Below are positions 1 to 9,402 of a DNA stretch of 33,020 nucleotides, in pieces (the stretch's first letter is position 1; each line of letters begins with the position of its first letter). Both the position numbers and the translations under genes were made by a program. Source of the DNA: Rhodobiaceae bacterium (lineage in GTDB: Bacteria; Pseudomonadota; Alphaproteobacteria; RS24); contig JABHDF010000071.1 in the NCBI GenBank assembly GCA_018673175.1, forward strand, positions 1 through 33,020. The letters are read 5' to 3'. The notes under the pieces were generated by a model that saw nothing but the letters and a program-made list of their open reading frames with translations, ran no database searches and was not told the origin of the DNA.

Positions 1-155
1 CTCAAAGTCATGAGCTCAAAGTCATGAGCTCAAAGTCATGAGCTCAAAGTCATGAGCTCAAAGTCATGAGCCCAAAGTCATGAGCCCAAAGTCATGTCGC
101 CCAAAGTCATGAGCCCAAAGTCATGAGCCCAAAGTCATGTCGCCCAAAATCATAC
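1..155. repeat. 14-bp tandem repeat array, about 11 units, truncated by left edge
   Basis: Five identical units CTCAAAGTCATGAG occupy 1-70. Six diverged units follow: CCCAAAGTCATGAG at 71-84, 100-113 and 114-127; a 15-bp variant ending in GTCG at 85-99 and 128-142; and a degenerate last copy at 143-155. Unit junctions in the first block create GAGCTC, and each unit contains the palindrome TCATGA. Because 14 is not a multiple of 3, every frame on both strands soon meets a TGA, so the array is not coding. The next gene, gatC, starts 105 bp downstream. The function is unknown; it could be a protein-binding array, a copy-number-variable spacer, or a repeat at which assembly stopped. Confidence 0.95.
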
Positions 156-260
156 TGCACTTCGTCCTGAAGGTCTCTGGGTCTTGAAGTTCTCTGGCGG
201 CTTTGCTAGTTTCCGCCCAGATGAGCTTTGCCTCGCCTTTAAACCTTAGGAAAGTCTGAT

Positions 261-548
261 ATGTCCGTAGACGAAAAAACGGTGCGCCGCATCGCCACGC
301 TTGCCCGCATAGGGCTGAGTGAGGCCGAAGTGCCGGCGCTGGCCAAAGAGCTGAACGCCATTATTGGCTTTGTCGAACAATTATCCGAAGTCGACACGAC
401 AGGCGTAAAACCGTTTACCAGTCCGGTCGAAAATAAAATGCGTCGGCGCGAGGATGTCGTGAATGACGGCGGCTATGCCCAAGACGTGTTGGCCAATGCG
501 CCCGAAAAAGATGACGAGTATTTCGCTGTGCCGAAAGTGGTAGACTAA
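261..548 (+). CDS. gatC: Asp-tRNA(Asn)/Glu-tRNA(Gln) amidotransferase subunit C
   Basis: This is the small subunit of the GatCAB amidotransferase, which converts misacylated Glu-tRNA(Gln) and Asp-tRNA(Asn) into Gln-tRNA and Asn-tRNA in the cytoplasm. GatC wraps around GatA and stabilises its contact with GatB. The 95-residue length is normal for the family. The N-terminus ([14 protein letters not shown]) and the later VKPFTSPVE region are typical of GatC. The ATG at 261 follows an AGGAAAG-like ribosome site at about 249-255. gatA starts 1 nt after the stop codon, so the two are translationally coupled, and the order C-A-B continues through gatB. Confidence 0.96.
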   Translation: MSVDEKTVRRIATLARIGLSEAEVPALAKELNAIIGFVEQLSEVDTTGVKPFTSPVENKMRRREDVVNDGGYAQDVLANAPEKDDEYFAVPKVVD

Positions 549-549
549 A

Positions 550-2025
550 ATGAGCAAGTTAACTGATTTAAATCTGGCACAAGCCCGCGATGGGCTGGCC
601 AGCAAAGCGTTTTCCGCCACCGAGCTGACCCAAGCCCATATCGAGCGCGTCGAAGCCTCGGATAAGCTGAACGCCTATGTTTTAAAGACGCCGGAAAAGG
701 CCATGGATATGGCCAAAGCCAGCGACGTGAAATTCGCCGATGGCACGGCCGGTCCGCTGGAAGGTCTGCCGATTGGCGTGAAAGATTTATTCTGCACGAA
801 GGGCATTCGCACGACGGCCAGCTCGAAAATTCTTGGCGAGTTTATTCCGCCCTATGAAAGCACCGTGACGCAAAACCTTTGGACGGATGGCGCGGTTCTG
901 CTTGGCAAATTAAACAATGATGAATTTGCGATGGGCTCCTCAAACGAGACCTCGAGCTTTGGTCCGGTGAACAATCCCTATCAAGGTGCCAATGGTGAAA
1001 ACCTTGTGCCAGGCGGTTCGTCAGGTGGCTCTTCGGCTGCCGTTGCGGCGCGCCTTGGCGTGGCCGCGACCGCTACCGATACGGGCGGCTCTATTCGCCA
1101 ACCGGCGGCTTTTACGGGCACCGTAGGGTTAAAACCCACCTATGGTCGTTGCTCGCGTTGGGGCGTGGTGGCGTTTGCCTCGTCGCTAGACCAAGCGGGC
1201 CCGATTACGCAAACCGTTCGCGATGCGGCCATTATGCTTGGTTCTATGGCCAGTTTCGATAGCCGCGATACGACCTCGGTCGAGCGCGACGTGCCAAATT
1301 ATGAAGCCGCTTTGACCGGAAACATCAAAGGCCTGCGCGTGGGTATTCCCAAAGAATACCGCGTTGACAATATGCCGAGCGAAATTGAATCGCTCTGGCA
1401 GCAGGGTATTGATTGGCTGAAGGAGGCAGGCGCCGAGATTGTCGATGTGTCTTTGCCGCACACGAAATATGCGCTTCCTGCCTATTATATTATTGCCCCT
1501 GCCGAGGCCTCGTCGAACTTGGCCCGCTATGATGGAGTGCGGTATGGCGCGCGCCAAGCGGGGGTCGATATTGATGACATGTATTCGAACACGCGCGCGG
1601 CCGGGTTTGGCGACGAAGTGAAACGCCGCATCATGGTCGGCACTTATGCTTTGTCGGCGGGCTATTATGACGCCTATTACATCAAGGCGTTGCAAGTGCG
1701 TCGTCTGATTGCCGACGACTTTACGCAAGCCTACGAAAAATGCGATGTGCTGCTGACCCCAACCACGCCTTCGGCCGCTTTTGCCGTGGGCAAGGACGTC
1801 GAAGATCCGTTGGAAATGTATCTCAATGATGTGTTTACCGTGACGGCCAATTTGGCAGGTCTGCCGGGTCTGTCGGTGCCAGCTGGGCTAGATGCCAATG
1901 GCTTGCCTTTGGGCCTGCAATTGGTTGGCAAAGCCTTTGGCGAAGAAGAATTGCTGCGCGTTGGCGAGGTGCTGGAAACAGCCGCTGGTTTCACCACGCG
2001 GCCTAAAGAATGGTGGAGCGCATAA
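550..2025 (+). CDS. gatA: Asp-tRNA(Asn)/Glu-tRNA(Gln) amidotransferase subunit A
   Basis: GatA is the amidase-signature subunit that hydrolyses glutamine and passes ammonia through a channel to GatB. At 491 residues it has the usual family length. The catalytic Lys-Ser-Ser set is visible: Lys78 in PIGVKD, Ser157 in the GGSSGGS loop (155-161), and Ser181 in [10 protein letters not shown], with the family's 24-residue spacing between the two serines. No interruption is seen. The start at 550 lies 1 nt after gatC, and the stop codon overlaps the gatB start codon (TAATG at 2023-2027), so the three subunits form one operon. Its role is essential in bacteria that lack GlnRS and/or AsnRS. Confidence 0.97.
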   Translation: MSKLTDLNLAQARDGLASKAFSATELTQAHIERVEASDKLNAYVLKTPEKAMDMAKASDVKFADGTAGPLEGLPIGVKDLFCTKGIRTTASSKILGEFIPPYESTVTQNLWTDGAVLLGKLNNDEFAMGSSNETSSFGPVNNPYQGANGENLVPGGSSGGSSAAVAARLGVAATATDTGGSIRQPAAFTGTVGLKPTYGRCSRWGVVAFASSLDQAGPITQTVRDAAIMLGSMASFDSRDTTSVERDVPNYEAALTGNIKGLRVGIPKEYRVDNMPSEIESLWQQGIDWLKEAGAEIVDVSLPHTKYALPAYYIIAPAEASSNLARYDGVRYGARQAGVDIDDMYSNTRAAGFGDEVKRRIMVGTYALSAGYYDAYYIKALQVRRLIADDFTQAYEKCDVLLTPTTPSAAFAVGKDVEDPLEMYLNDVFTVTANLAGLPGLSVPAGLDANGLPLGLQLVGKAFGEEELLRVGEVLETAAGFTTRPKEWWSA

Positions 2026-3503
2026 TGGCGAGCAATCAAAATCTAATCGGCGGCGCGACAGGCGACTGGGAAATTGTTCTGGGTCTGGAAATTCACGCGC
2101 AAATCGCGTCCAACTCAAAATTATTTTCCGGCGCCTCCACCGAGTTTGGCGCCGAACCAAACAGCCAAGTGTCTTTGGTCGATGCTGCCATGCCTGGCAT
2201 GTTGCCGGTCATTAATGACTATTGCGTTGAGCAAGCGGTGCGCACTGGGCTTGGCCTCAAAGCGCAGGTGAATACCTATTCGGTGTTTGACCGGAAGAAT
2301 TATTTCTATCCAGATTTGCCGCAAGGCTATCAAATCTCGCAGTTCCTGCAGCCGATTGTGGGCGAAGGCGTGATTGAAATTGACTTGCCCGATGGCTCCG
2401 TGAAGACCATTGGTGTCGAACGTTTGCACCTCGAGCAAGATGCCGGCAAGTCGTTGCACGACCAGCACCCGAGCCAAAGTTTTGTCGATTTAAACCGTTC
2501 GGGCGTGGCCCTCATGGAAATCGTGTCGCATCCCGACATGCGCTCGGCCGCGGAGGCGCAAGCCTATGTGAAAAAAGTGCGCGCGATTTTGCGCTATTTG
2601 GGCACGTGCGATGGCAATATGGAGCAGGGCAGTCTGCGCGCCGATGTGAACGTTTCGGTACGTCGTCCTGGCGACGAGCTGGGCACGCGGTGCGAAATTA
2701 AAAACGTCAATTCCATTCGGTTCATCGGTCAAGCGATCGAGCATGAAGCGCGTCGCCAAGTCGACCTCATTGAAGATGGCGGCGTGGTGCAGCAGCAAAC
2801 GCGTTTGTTTGACCCCAAGAACGGAGAAACGCGGGCCATGCGCTCGAAAGAAGAAGCGCATGATTATCGCTATTTCCCCGACCCAGATTTGCTGCCGTTA
2901 GAATTTGACCAAGCCTTTGTCGACGCGATTGCCAAAGATTTGCCAGAGCTGCCAGACGATAAAAAAGCGCGCTTTATCGCCGACTATAAGTTGTCGCCCT
3001 ATGATGCCAGCGTGCTGGTTTCGGAAGCTGAGAATGCCGCGTTTTTTGAAGCCGCTGCCGAAGGTCAAGACGCCAAAGCGGTGGCCAATATGGTTATCGG
3101 CTCAGTGTTTGCAGGCCTCAATAAAGCTGGCCTTGCGATCGCCGATAGTCCGGTGACGCCGCAACAAGTGGGCCAATTGGTCGGGCTCATCAGCGATGAC
3201 ACGGTTTCCAATAGTATCGCCAAAGAAGTGTTTGAGATGATGTTCGACGAGGGGCCTGACCAAGGCAAAGACGCGGACGTGATTGTCGACGAAAAAGGCC
3301 TCAAGCAAGTCACGGATATGGGCGCCATTGAAGCGGCTGTCGATGAAGTGATTGCGGCCAATCCCGACAAAGTGACCCAAGCCCAAGAGCGCCCGAAAAT
3401 GGCAGGCTGGTTCGTTGGCCAAGTGATGCAAGCCACGGGGGGCAAAGCCAACCCACAGGCGGTCAATAAATTGGTCTTGTCGAAACTCGGGCTCGACGGC
3501 TAG
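2025..3503 (+). CDS. gatB: Asp-tRNA(Asn)/Glu-tRNA(Gln) amidotransferase subunit B
   Basis: GatB carries the phosphorylation (kinase-like) active site that activates the mischarged aminoacyl-tRNA, and the C-terminal helical/YqeY-like tail that binds tRNA. The sequence begins with the family hallmark GLEIHAQI, has [14 protein letters not shown] and RADVNVSVR in the cradle domain, and ends with the typical NPQAVNKLV tail. An ATG at 2010 is in frame, but the ATG at 2025 is preferred: it has GTGGAG at 2013-2018 with good spacing and overlaps the gatA stop, giving 492 residues. The stop overlaps the stop of the convergent gene through CTAG at 3500-3503. Confidence 0.96.
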   Translation: MASNQNLIGGATGDWEIVLGLEIHAQIASNSKLFSGASTEFGAEPNSQVSLVDAAMPGMLPVINDYCVEQAVRTGLGLKAQVNTYSVFDRKNYFYPDLPQGYQISQFLQPIVGEGVIEIDLPDGSVKTIGVERLHLEQDAGKSLHDQHPSQSFVDLNRSGVALMEIVSHPDMRSAAEAQAYVKKVRAILRYLGTCDGNMEQGSLRADVNVSVRRPGDELGTRCEIKNVNSIRFIGQAIEHEARRQVDLIEDGGVVQQQTRLFDPKNGETRAMRSKEEAHDYRYFPDPDLLPLEFDQAFVDAIAKDLPELPDDKKARFIADYKLSPYDASVLVSEAENAAFFEAAAEGQDAKAVANMVIGSVFAGLNKAGLAIADSPVTPQQVGQLVGLISDDTVSNSIAKEVFEMMFDEGPDQGKDADVIVDEKGLKQVTDMGAIEAAVDEVIAANPDKVTQAQERPKMAGWFVGQVMQATGGKANPQAVNKLVLSKLGLDG

Positions 3504-4838
3504 TCGTTTAACGTCGCGTCTTCAATCGCCTGATAGGTGAGGCTCCACATGTCTTGGCGCAGGTTCATACGATGCGGCAGAACTTGCGTCATGAAGAGAA
3601 CAATCATCTCGTTTTTGGGGTCGATCCAAAACAATGTGCCTGCCGCGCCGCCCCAGAAATAGCTTTCTTCTGGCATCGGTAATTGCGATAGGCCCTGCTT
3701 TTTAATCATGCCAAAGCCCAAGCCAAACCCAATGCCATCGTTAGGCATGGTGCTGGTATAGCGCACCCGCGCGCGGCTTTTGCCGATATGGTCTTGGCGC
3801 ATCATTTTGATGGTATTCGGGGCCAAAAGGCGCTGGCCATCCAGCTCGCCATCGTTCAGCAACATGCGGGCGAAACGCAAATAATCTGCCGTCGTGGACA
3901 ACAGTCCGGCGCCGCCGCTTTCGAATTTTGCATCGGGAAAATAATTTGTCAGAACGCTTTTATGCGCTGACTCTAAGCCGGGGCCTGTTTGGCTGGGCGC
4001 GCATGCCTTTTCTGACGAATTGTTCCGGTACGCCTTTTTGCGAATAGAGCGTGGCTTGGCGGTCGGCCTTGGCAGGGTCGAAATGAAAGCTCGTGTCGAC
4101 CATGGCGAGGGGGCCAAAAATTCTCTCCTGCAAAAACGTAGAAAAACGTTGTCCCGAAACCACTTCCACCAAACGCCCCAAAACATCTGTGGAGAGCGAA
4201 TAATGCCAATACTCGCCAGGGTCGAACTTCAACGGCATTTTGCCGAGTTGTGTAACGAAGCCTTTTAGGTCGGTGTGAATGGTCGCGCCCAAACCCTGTC
4301 GGCGGTATAGCGCGCCCAGCGGCGAGGCGTCGAACGCACCATAGGTGAAACCGGCTTGATGGGTGAGCACATCATGGATGGTCGGCTGGCGTTTGGCGGC
4401 GCGTGTGGGCAGACGGTTTTTCGTTTGCGTCTTTTTATTGGGCGCATAGACCCGCAAATTAGCTAGCTCTGGAATATATTTGGCAATCGGCTCGTGCAGT
4501 AGAAATTTGCCTTCTTCCAACAACATCATCACCGCAACGGAAGTGACGGGTTTGGTCATTGAGTAGATATGAAAAATCGTATCATTCTGCATTGGCGCCT
4601 TGCGCGCAAAATCGCGATAGCCCCAATTGCGTTCATAGACAAGGCGGTCGTTTTGATAAATCAGAGCGCGAGCGCGGGCAACTTGCTCGGCCTCAATGGC
4701 TTTTTGGTAGTGCGCGTCGATGCGTGCCAGTCGAGATTGATCAAAGGCCAAATCACCGGTCGTAGAGAAAAACCCCAGACCCGCGATCGCGCCACCCAAG
4801 ATAAGCACCAAGCTTAAAGCACGAATATAAGTTTTCAT
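3500..4838 (-). pseudogene. Beta-lactamase-family serine hydrolase, frameshifted
   Basis: The reading frame begins at 4838 after GGGAGAG and encodes a hydrophobic N-terminus (signal peptide or membrane anchor), then the nucleophile motif SMTK and a YSLSTDVLGRLVE segment equivalent to the second active-site motif. It runs into a stop at about 3960. The rest of the domain (GGAGLLSTTADYLRFARMLL, then WGGAAGT equivalent to the KTG-box strand) is in another frame down to 3500. The frames join if one base is removed from the GGGG run at 3980-3983. The restored protein would have about 445 residues and resemble EstB-type esterases and class C-like hydrolases of PF00144. This may be a real pseudogene or a homopolymer sequencing error. 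It lies downstream of two crotonases on the same strand. Confidence 0.85.
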
Positions 4839-4897
4839 TGCACTCTCCCTTTTTAAGAAAAGCCTAGCGAAAACTCGGATGAAAAGAAAGCGTCGGC

Positions 4898-5704
4898 TTA
4901 TTTGCCTTCGAAGTCAGCCTCGCGTTTTTCGTTAAAGGCGGTGACGCCCTCGACGAAATCGCGCGACCAGCCCGCTTTTTGCTGCGCCCAGCGTTCGTTG
5001 TTGAGCTGCTCTTCGTAAGTTGCATCCACGCTATCCCACAAGAGATTGCGGATGAGCCCCAAAGACATCGGCCCTTTGGCCAGTTCTTCGGCCAGCGCGC
5101 GGGCTGTGTCGAGGAGCGCATCATCTTCGACAACGCGGTTGATCAGGCCCCATTCCAGCGCTTTTTTAGCTGGCAGGCGTTCGCCCATGAGAGCCAATTC
5201 TTTGGTCCGAGCCAAGCCGATGAGACGCGGCAAAATATAGGTCGAGCCGCCATCTGGCACCAAGCCAATGCGGCGGAAAGCTTGCAAGAAGAAAGCCGAT
5301 TTATTGGCCACAACCATATCGCCCATGAGCGCGAAGCTCATGCCAACGCCGGCGCAAGGGCCGTTGACGGCAGAGACAATTGGGCAAGGCATGTTGCGCA
5401 GTTGGCGCAGCAGCGGATGATAGACGCGCTCTAGTCCAGCGCCCGCATCGTTTTTCGAACCGCTTGAGCTGTCGCTTTCCTCGCCGCCGTCCATGCGCGC
5501 CACATTGGCACCTGCACAAAAGCCACGTCCTGCCCCGGTTAAAATCACGCACCGAATGCCGCTGTCTGGGCTGGCCGCCGCCGTCAGGGCAATGTCGAGA
5601 CTGGCGAGCATTTTCGGGCTCATGGCGTTTAGCGCATCGGGGTCGTTAAAGGTGATGGTGGCAATCGTGCCTTCGACTTCATATTTGATCAGATCAAGTT
5701 GCAT
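4898..5704 (-). CDS. Enoyl-CoA hydratase/isomerase family protein, PaaG-like
   Basis: This is a crotonase-fold acyl-CoA enzyme of 268 residues, full length. The oxyanion-hole segments are present (GRGFCAGAN and NGPCAGVGMSFAL). Neither catalytic Glu of classic enoyl-CoA hydratase is kept: the GGGCEL-type Glu position is Ser and the PE-type Glu position is Phe. Instead it carries the Asp in GLVPDGGS that is characteristic of PaaG and related isomerases. A double-bond isomerase or ring-epoxide isomerase role is therefore more likely than hydration; the substrate cannot be read from sequence. The start at 5704 has AGGAAA upstream. The gene lies 10 nt after a paralogue and shares its promoter. Confidence 0.9.
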   Translation of the reverse strand: MQLDLIKYEVEGTIATITFNDPDALNAMSPKMLASLDIALTAAASPDSGIRCVILTGAGRGFCAGANVARMDGGEESDSSSGSKNDAGAGLERVYHPLLRQLRNMPCPIVSAVNGPCAGVGMSFALMGDMVVANKSAFFLQAFRRIGLVPDGGSTYILPRLIGLARTKELALMGERLPAKKALEWGLINRVVEDDALLDTARALAEELAKGPMSLGLIRNLLWDSVDATYEEQLNNERWAQQKAGWSRDFVEGVTAFNEKREADFEGK

Positions 5705-5714
5705 GAGATTTTTC

Positions 5715-6566
5715 CTATTTAGATTTCTGTTGGGTTTCGCGAGCCGCTTGCATTTGAGCGGTTTCGACGTCGCGGAAATTCGGTTTGCGTTTTTTCATAA
5801 AGGCGCGCGCGCCTTCTAAAAATACCGGCTGGTCACAAAAGTGGCCTTGCTGATCGCGCTCATAATCGAGCTGCTCATCATAGGTGTTGGTCATCGCCAC
5901 GTCATGCGCGCGCGAGGTGGCTTTAATGCCGGTAATGGCGCCTGCGGCCATGCGTTCGGCCAGCTGCATGGCGGTGTCCATCAGCGCATCGTCTTCGACG
6001 CATTGCCAAACCAAGCCCCAGTCTTCGGCCTTTTCCGCTGGTAGGCTGTCGCCCAAAAGGGCCATGCCATTGGCCCGCGTGCGGCCGATTAATTGTGGCA
6101 CCAACCAAGAGGCACCGACATCTGGAATAATGCCAAGCTGCGGCGCAAACACCAATTTGAAGGAAGCGCTTTTCGCGGCAATTACCAAGTCTCCGCTCAG
6201 CGCCACGCCGACGCCGGCCCCTGCGGCCACGCCATTGACGGCGCAAACGACGGGTTTATCGCAATCGTGAATCGCGCGGCCCATGACGTTGAAACCAATG
6301 TCCATATTGTGCCAGGTCATCTCGCCGTGGGTTTTGCCTTCCAAACGGGGGAAGTCGCCACCGCTTAAATCGGCGCCCGCGCAAAAGCCGCGGCCCTTAC
6401 CGGTCAAGATGATGCAGCGTATGTCATCATTGTGATTGGCTTGTTCGAAAACCTCAATGACCGCCATAACCAACGGATAGTTGAGGCTGTTGAGGCTATC
6501 TGGACGATTCATATAGACGCTGAGGACGCCTGTATCGCTGAGGTGGGTCTCGATGGTATCTGACAT
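5715..6566 (-). CDS. Enoyl-CoA hydratase/isomerase family protein, second copy
   Basis: This is a second crotonase of 283 residues, first gene of the minus-strand operon 6566 to 3500. Oxyanion-hole segments GRGFCAGAD and NGVAAGAGVGVAL are intact. As in its neighbour, both hydratase glutamates are replaced (Gly and Phe at the aligned positions) and the Asp in GIIPDVGAS is retained, pointing to an isomerase-type activity. The start at 6566 follows AAGGAGA. The C-terminus carries a short basic and Gln-rich tail beyond the usual fold. The adjacent pair may act on successive or alternative intermediates in the breakdown of unsaturated or aromatic acyl-CoAs, in keeping with the nearby aldehyde dehydrogenase and glutaryl-CoA dehydrogenase. 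The substrate is unknown. Confidence 0.9.
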   Translation of the reverse strand: MSDTIETHLSDTGVLSVYMNRPDSLNSLNYPLVMAVIEVFEQANHNDDIRCIILTGKGRGFCAGADLSGGDFPRLEGKTHGEMTWHNMDIGFNVMGRAIHDCDKPVVCAVNGVAAGAGVGVALSGDLVIAAKSASFKLVFAPQLGIIPDVGASWLVPQLIGRTRANGMALLGDSLPAEKAEDWGLVWQCVEDDALMDTAMQLAERMAAGAITGIKATSRAHDVAMTNTYDEQLDYERDQQGHFCDQPVFLEGARAFMKKRKPNFRDVETAQMQAARETQQKSK

Positions 6567-6670
6567 TTGGTTCTCCTTGATTTGGGGGGAGTTTAATCAC
6601 AAAAGGGCTATTGGCAAGCGTCGGTTAATCTGGTTAACTTTTTTCAGTTCAAACCATGAGGGAGATAATC

Positions 6671-8128
6671 ATGAGTGCTGCAGAAAAAATGCCGGTATTG
6701 CCGGAGACACCCGAACAAGAAATTCGCGATCTAATCGCAGCCCAAAAGAAAGCGCACATTGCTGAAGGCCCGATGTCGGCTGAGCGTCGTATCGATCTCA
6801 TCGACCGCACGATTGCGCTTCTCGTCGAGAATGGCGACCGCATGGTCGACGCGCTGATGGCCGATTTCGGCAGCCGTAGCCCAGAAGGCACGCTGGCCAC
6901 CGACGTTGGCGGCACTTTGGGCTCCCTAAAATATGCCAAGAAAAATCTGCGCAAATGGATGAAAGCTTCCAAGCGTCATTCCATGTTCCCGCTCGGCCTT
7001 TTGGGCGCCAGCACCCGCGTGGAATATCAGCCAATCGGCTGTGTCGGCAATGTTGTGCCGTGGAATTTCCCGTTCAACCTTTGCTTCAGCCCAATGGGGT
7101 CGATTTTCGCGGCCGGTAACCGGACGATTATTAAGCCATCCGAATATACCGTGCATAGCGCCTTGCTGACCAAAGAGCTTTGCGAGAAATATTTCGACCC
7201 GACTGAAGTGGCTGTGGTTCTAGGCGGCCCAGAAACTGGCGCAACTTTCTCGCGCATGCCGTTTGACCATTTGCTGTTCACTGGCGCGACAGGCATTGCC
7301 AGCCACATTATGCGTGGCGCGGCCGAAAACCTAGTGCCCGTAACCCTCGAGCTGGGTGGCAAGTCGCCGGTTATCGTTTCCGATACGGCAGACATGAAAA
7401 AAGCCGCCGCGCGCGTGATGACAGGCAAAACGCTGAACGCAGGCCAAATTTGCTTGGCGCCCGATTACGTGATGGTGCCAGAAGGCAAAGTCGATGATTT
7501 TGTAGCTGAAGCCACGGCCTCGGTTACCAGCATGTTCCCGACTTTGAAAGACAATGAGGATTACACCTCGGTTGTGAACCAACGTCACTATGACCGTCTG
7601 CAAAGCTATTTGGACGATGCCCGTGAGAAGGGTGCCAAGATTGTCGAAATCAATCCAGGCAATGAAGATTTCTCGCAGCAAGAGCACCGTAAAATTCCGC
7701 CAACGATTGTTGTCAATCCAACGGAAGACATGAAGGTGATGCAGGAAGAAATCTTTGGCCCAATTTTGCCCATTAAATCTTACAAAGCCGTCGACGATGC
7801 CATTGGCTATGTCAACGACCATGACCGTCCTTTGGGTCTGTATTATTTCGGCGATGACCGCACGGAAGAAAACCGTGTCATCAATTCCACCACATCGGGC
7901 GGCGTATCGGTAAATGACGTGATTACCCACATCATGCAAGACGATGCGCCTTTCGGCGGCGTTGGCCCTTCGGGCACAGGCGCGTATCATGGTAAGGAAG
8001 GCTTTGTGAACTTTAGCCATGCCAAAACCATTTTCCGCCAAACGCCATTTGAATTTGCAGCCGGTGCGTTGCGCCCGCCTTATGGTGAGAAAACCCGTAA
8101 AATGTTGGCTGGCATTATTAAGAAGTAA
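6671..8128 (+). CDS. Coniferyl-aldehyde-dehydrogenase-like aldehyde dehydrogenase
   Basis: This NAD(P)-dependent aldehyde dehydrogenase of 485 residues oxidises an aldehyde to the carboxylate. Catalytic residues are visible: Asn132 in PWNFP, Glu227 in LELGGKSP and Cys261 in GQICLAPDY. The N-terminal pattern ADFGSRS followed by LRKWM, and APDY after the catalytic Cys, are typical of the coniferyl aldehyde dehydrogenase (CalB-like) branch, which also includes enzymes acting on fatty or general aldehydes. The ATG at 6671 is preferred over the in-frame ATG at 6656 because GGGAGA at 6659-6664 precedes it. It diverges from the crotonase operon across about 100 bp and is closed by a strong terminator. 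Confidence 0.92.
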   Translation: MSAAEKMPVLPETPEQEIRDLIAAQKKAHIAEGPMSAERRIDLIDRTIALLVENGDRMVDALMADFGSRSPEGTLATDVGGTLGSLKYAKKNLRKWMKASKRHSMFPLGLLGASTRVEYQPIGCVGNVVPWNFPFNLCFSPMGSIFAAGNRTIIKPSEYTVHSALLTKELCEKYFDPTEVAVVLGGPETGATFSRMPFDHLLFTGATGIASHIMRGAAENLVPVTLELGGKSPVIVSDTADMKKAAARVMTGKTLNAGQICLAPDYVMVPEGKVDDFVAEATASVTSMFPTLKDNEDYTSVVNQRHYDRLQSYLDDAREKGAKIVEINPGNEDFSQQEHRKIPPTIVVNPTEDMKVMQEEIFGPILPIKSYKAVDDAIGYVNDHDRPLGLYYFGDDRTEENRVINSTTSGGVSVNDVITHIMQDDAPFGGVGPSGTGAYHGKEGFVNFSHAKTIFRQTPFEFAAGALRPPYGEKTRKMLAGIIKK

Positions 8129-8145
8129 GCCAGCTTCGACAAAAG

Positions 8146-8183
8146 ACCCGCATGCGATATTATGTTGCATGCGGGTTTTTTTT
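8146..8183 (+). terminator. Rho-independent terminator after aldehyde dehydrogenase gene
   Basis: A perfect 10-bp stem, ACCCGCATGC (8146-8155) with GCATGCGGGT (8167-8176), encloses an 11-nt loop and is followed by a run of eight T (8176-8183). It lies 18 nt after the stop of the aldehyde dehydrogenase gene and only 34 nt before the gcdH start codon. Confidence 0.93.
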
Positions 8184-8217
8184 GTTCTGCTTTTTGAAAA
8201 CTGTGAGACACTGACGT

Positions 8218-9402
8218 ATGGAAAAAATTGCAAAATTCAACGCCGAAGACCCGTTCCTGCTCGACGAGCAGCTAACGCCAGAAGAACGCATGATATCTGA
8301 CAGCGCCGCCGCCTATGCGCGCGAAAAGCTGCTGCCTCGGGTCAATGATGCCTTTCTCCATGAAACGGTTATGCCAGAGATTTTCGCCGAAATGGGCGAG
8401 CAGGGTCTTTTGGGCGTCACCATATCGCCAGAGCTTGGCGGGGCGGGCGCTTCCTACGTTTCTTATGGGTTGGTGTCGCGCGCGGTAGAAGCCGTCGATA
8501 GCGGCTATCGCTCAATGATGTCTGTACAGTCGTCTTTGGTGATGCACCCAATCAATACGTTCGGCTCGCAAGCCCAAAAAGAAAAATATCTGCCTAAATT
8601 AGCCAGCGGCGAGTGGATTGGTTGCTTCGGCCTGACCGAGCCCGACGCAGGTTCCGACCCGGCTGGCATGCGCACCAACGCCAAGCCCGTCGATGGCGGA
8701 TTTTTGATGAATGGCTCCAAAACTTGGATTTCTAACGCGCCGATTGCCGATGTTTTCGTCGTTTGGGCGAAGTCGGCCGCGCATGACGGCAAGATTAAAG
8801 GCTTCGTTCTCGAGAAAGGCATGGCCGGATTAAGCGCGCCAAAAATCGAAGGCAAATTGTCTTTGCGCGCCTCCGTGACTGGCATGATTATGATGGAAGA
8901 CGTCTTCGTGCCCGAAGAAAACATGTTGCCAGATGTAGAAGGCCTCAAAGGCCCGTTTTCGTGTTTGAACCGCGCGCGCTACGGCATTAGCTGGGGTGCC
9001 ATGGGCGCCGCAGAGTTTTGCTTCTCGGCCGCCCGCGACTATGGTCTCGAGCGTCATCAGTTTAACAAACCCTTGGCTGCCAATCAGCTATATCAAAAGA
9101 AGCTAGCCGATATGCAAACAGAAATTGCGCTGGGGTATCAAGCCAGCCTGCGCGTCGGGCGTTTGATGGACGAGGGCCGCTTTGCACCGGAAATGGTGTC
9201 GATTGTCAAACGCAATAATGTCGGCAAAGCCCTCGACATAGCGCGCCAAGCGCGCGACATGCACGGCGGCAATGGCATTGCGGGTGAGTATCACGTGATG
9301 CGCCATCTGATAAATCTGGAAACCGTCAATACCTATGAAGGCACGCATGATGTGCATGCGCTGATTTTGGGTCGGGCGATTACCGGCATTGCCGCGTTTT
9401 AA
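8218..9402 (+). CDS. gcdH: Glutaryl-CoA dehydrogenase
   Basis: This is an acyl-CoA dehydrogenase flavoprotein of 394 residues that converts glutaryl-CoA to crotonyl-CoA and CO2 in lysine, tryptophan and benzoyl-CoA degradation, passing electrons to ETF. Support for this branch: N-terminal [11 protein letters not shown]; Arg98 in SGYRSMMS, the carboxylate-binding position of this subfamily; [34 protein letters not shown]; and the catalytic base Glu374 in NTYEGTHD. The start at 8218 gives the family's normal N-terminus. Its stop overlaps that of the convergent globin gene (TTAA, 9399-9402). The enzyme probably feeds crotonyl-CoA to beta-oxidation; the nearby crotonases may be linked. Confidence 0.94.
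   Translation: MEKIAKFNAEDPFLLDEQLTPEERMISDSAAAYAREKLLPRVNDAFLHETVMPEIFAEMGEQGLLGVTISPELGGAGASYVSYGLVSRAVEAVDSGYRSMMSVQSSLVMHPINTFGSQAQKEKYLPKLASGEWIGCFGLTEPDAGSDPAGMRTNAKPVDGGFLMNGSKTWISNAPIADVFVVWAKSAAHDGKIKGFVLEKGMAGLSAPKIEGKLSLRASVTGMIMMEDVFVPEENMLPDVEGLKGPFSCLNRARYGISWGAMGAAEFCFSAARDYGLERHQFNKPLAANQLYQKKLADMQTEIALGYQASLRVGRLMDEGRFAPEMVSIVKRNNVGKALDIARQARDMHGGNGIAGEYHVMRHLINLETVNTYEGTHDVHALILGRAITGIAAF

Noticed and set aside
1-155. CRISPR array
   Set aside because: Units are contiguous 14-15-mers without unique spacers, and no cas gene is present.
1186-1728. 180-codon minus-strand frame inside gatA
   Set aside because: It is a frame shadow of a highly conserved gene with no ribosome site and a low-complexity basic composition.
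6623-6637. GGTTAA direct repeat in the crotonase/aldehyde dehydrogenase intergenic region
   Set aside because: It is only 6 bp, repeated twice, and resembles no operator I can name.
7331-8233. 300-codon open frame on the minus strand over the aldehyde dehydrogenase
   Set aside because: It is antisense to a clear gene with catalytic motifs, its protein has no family character, and it crosses the terminator.
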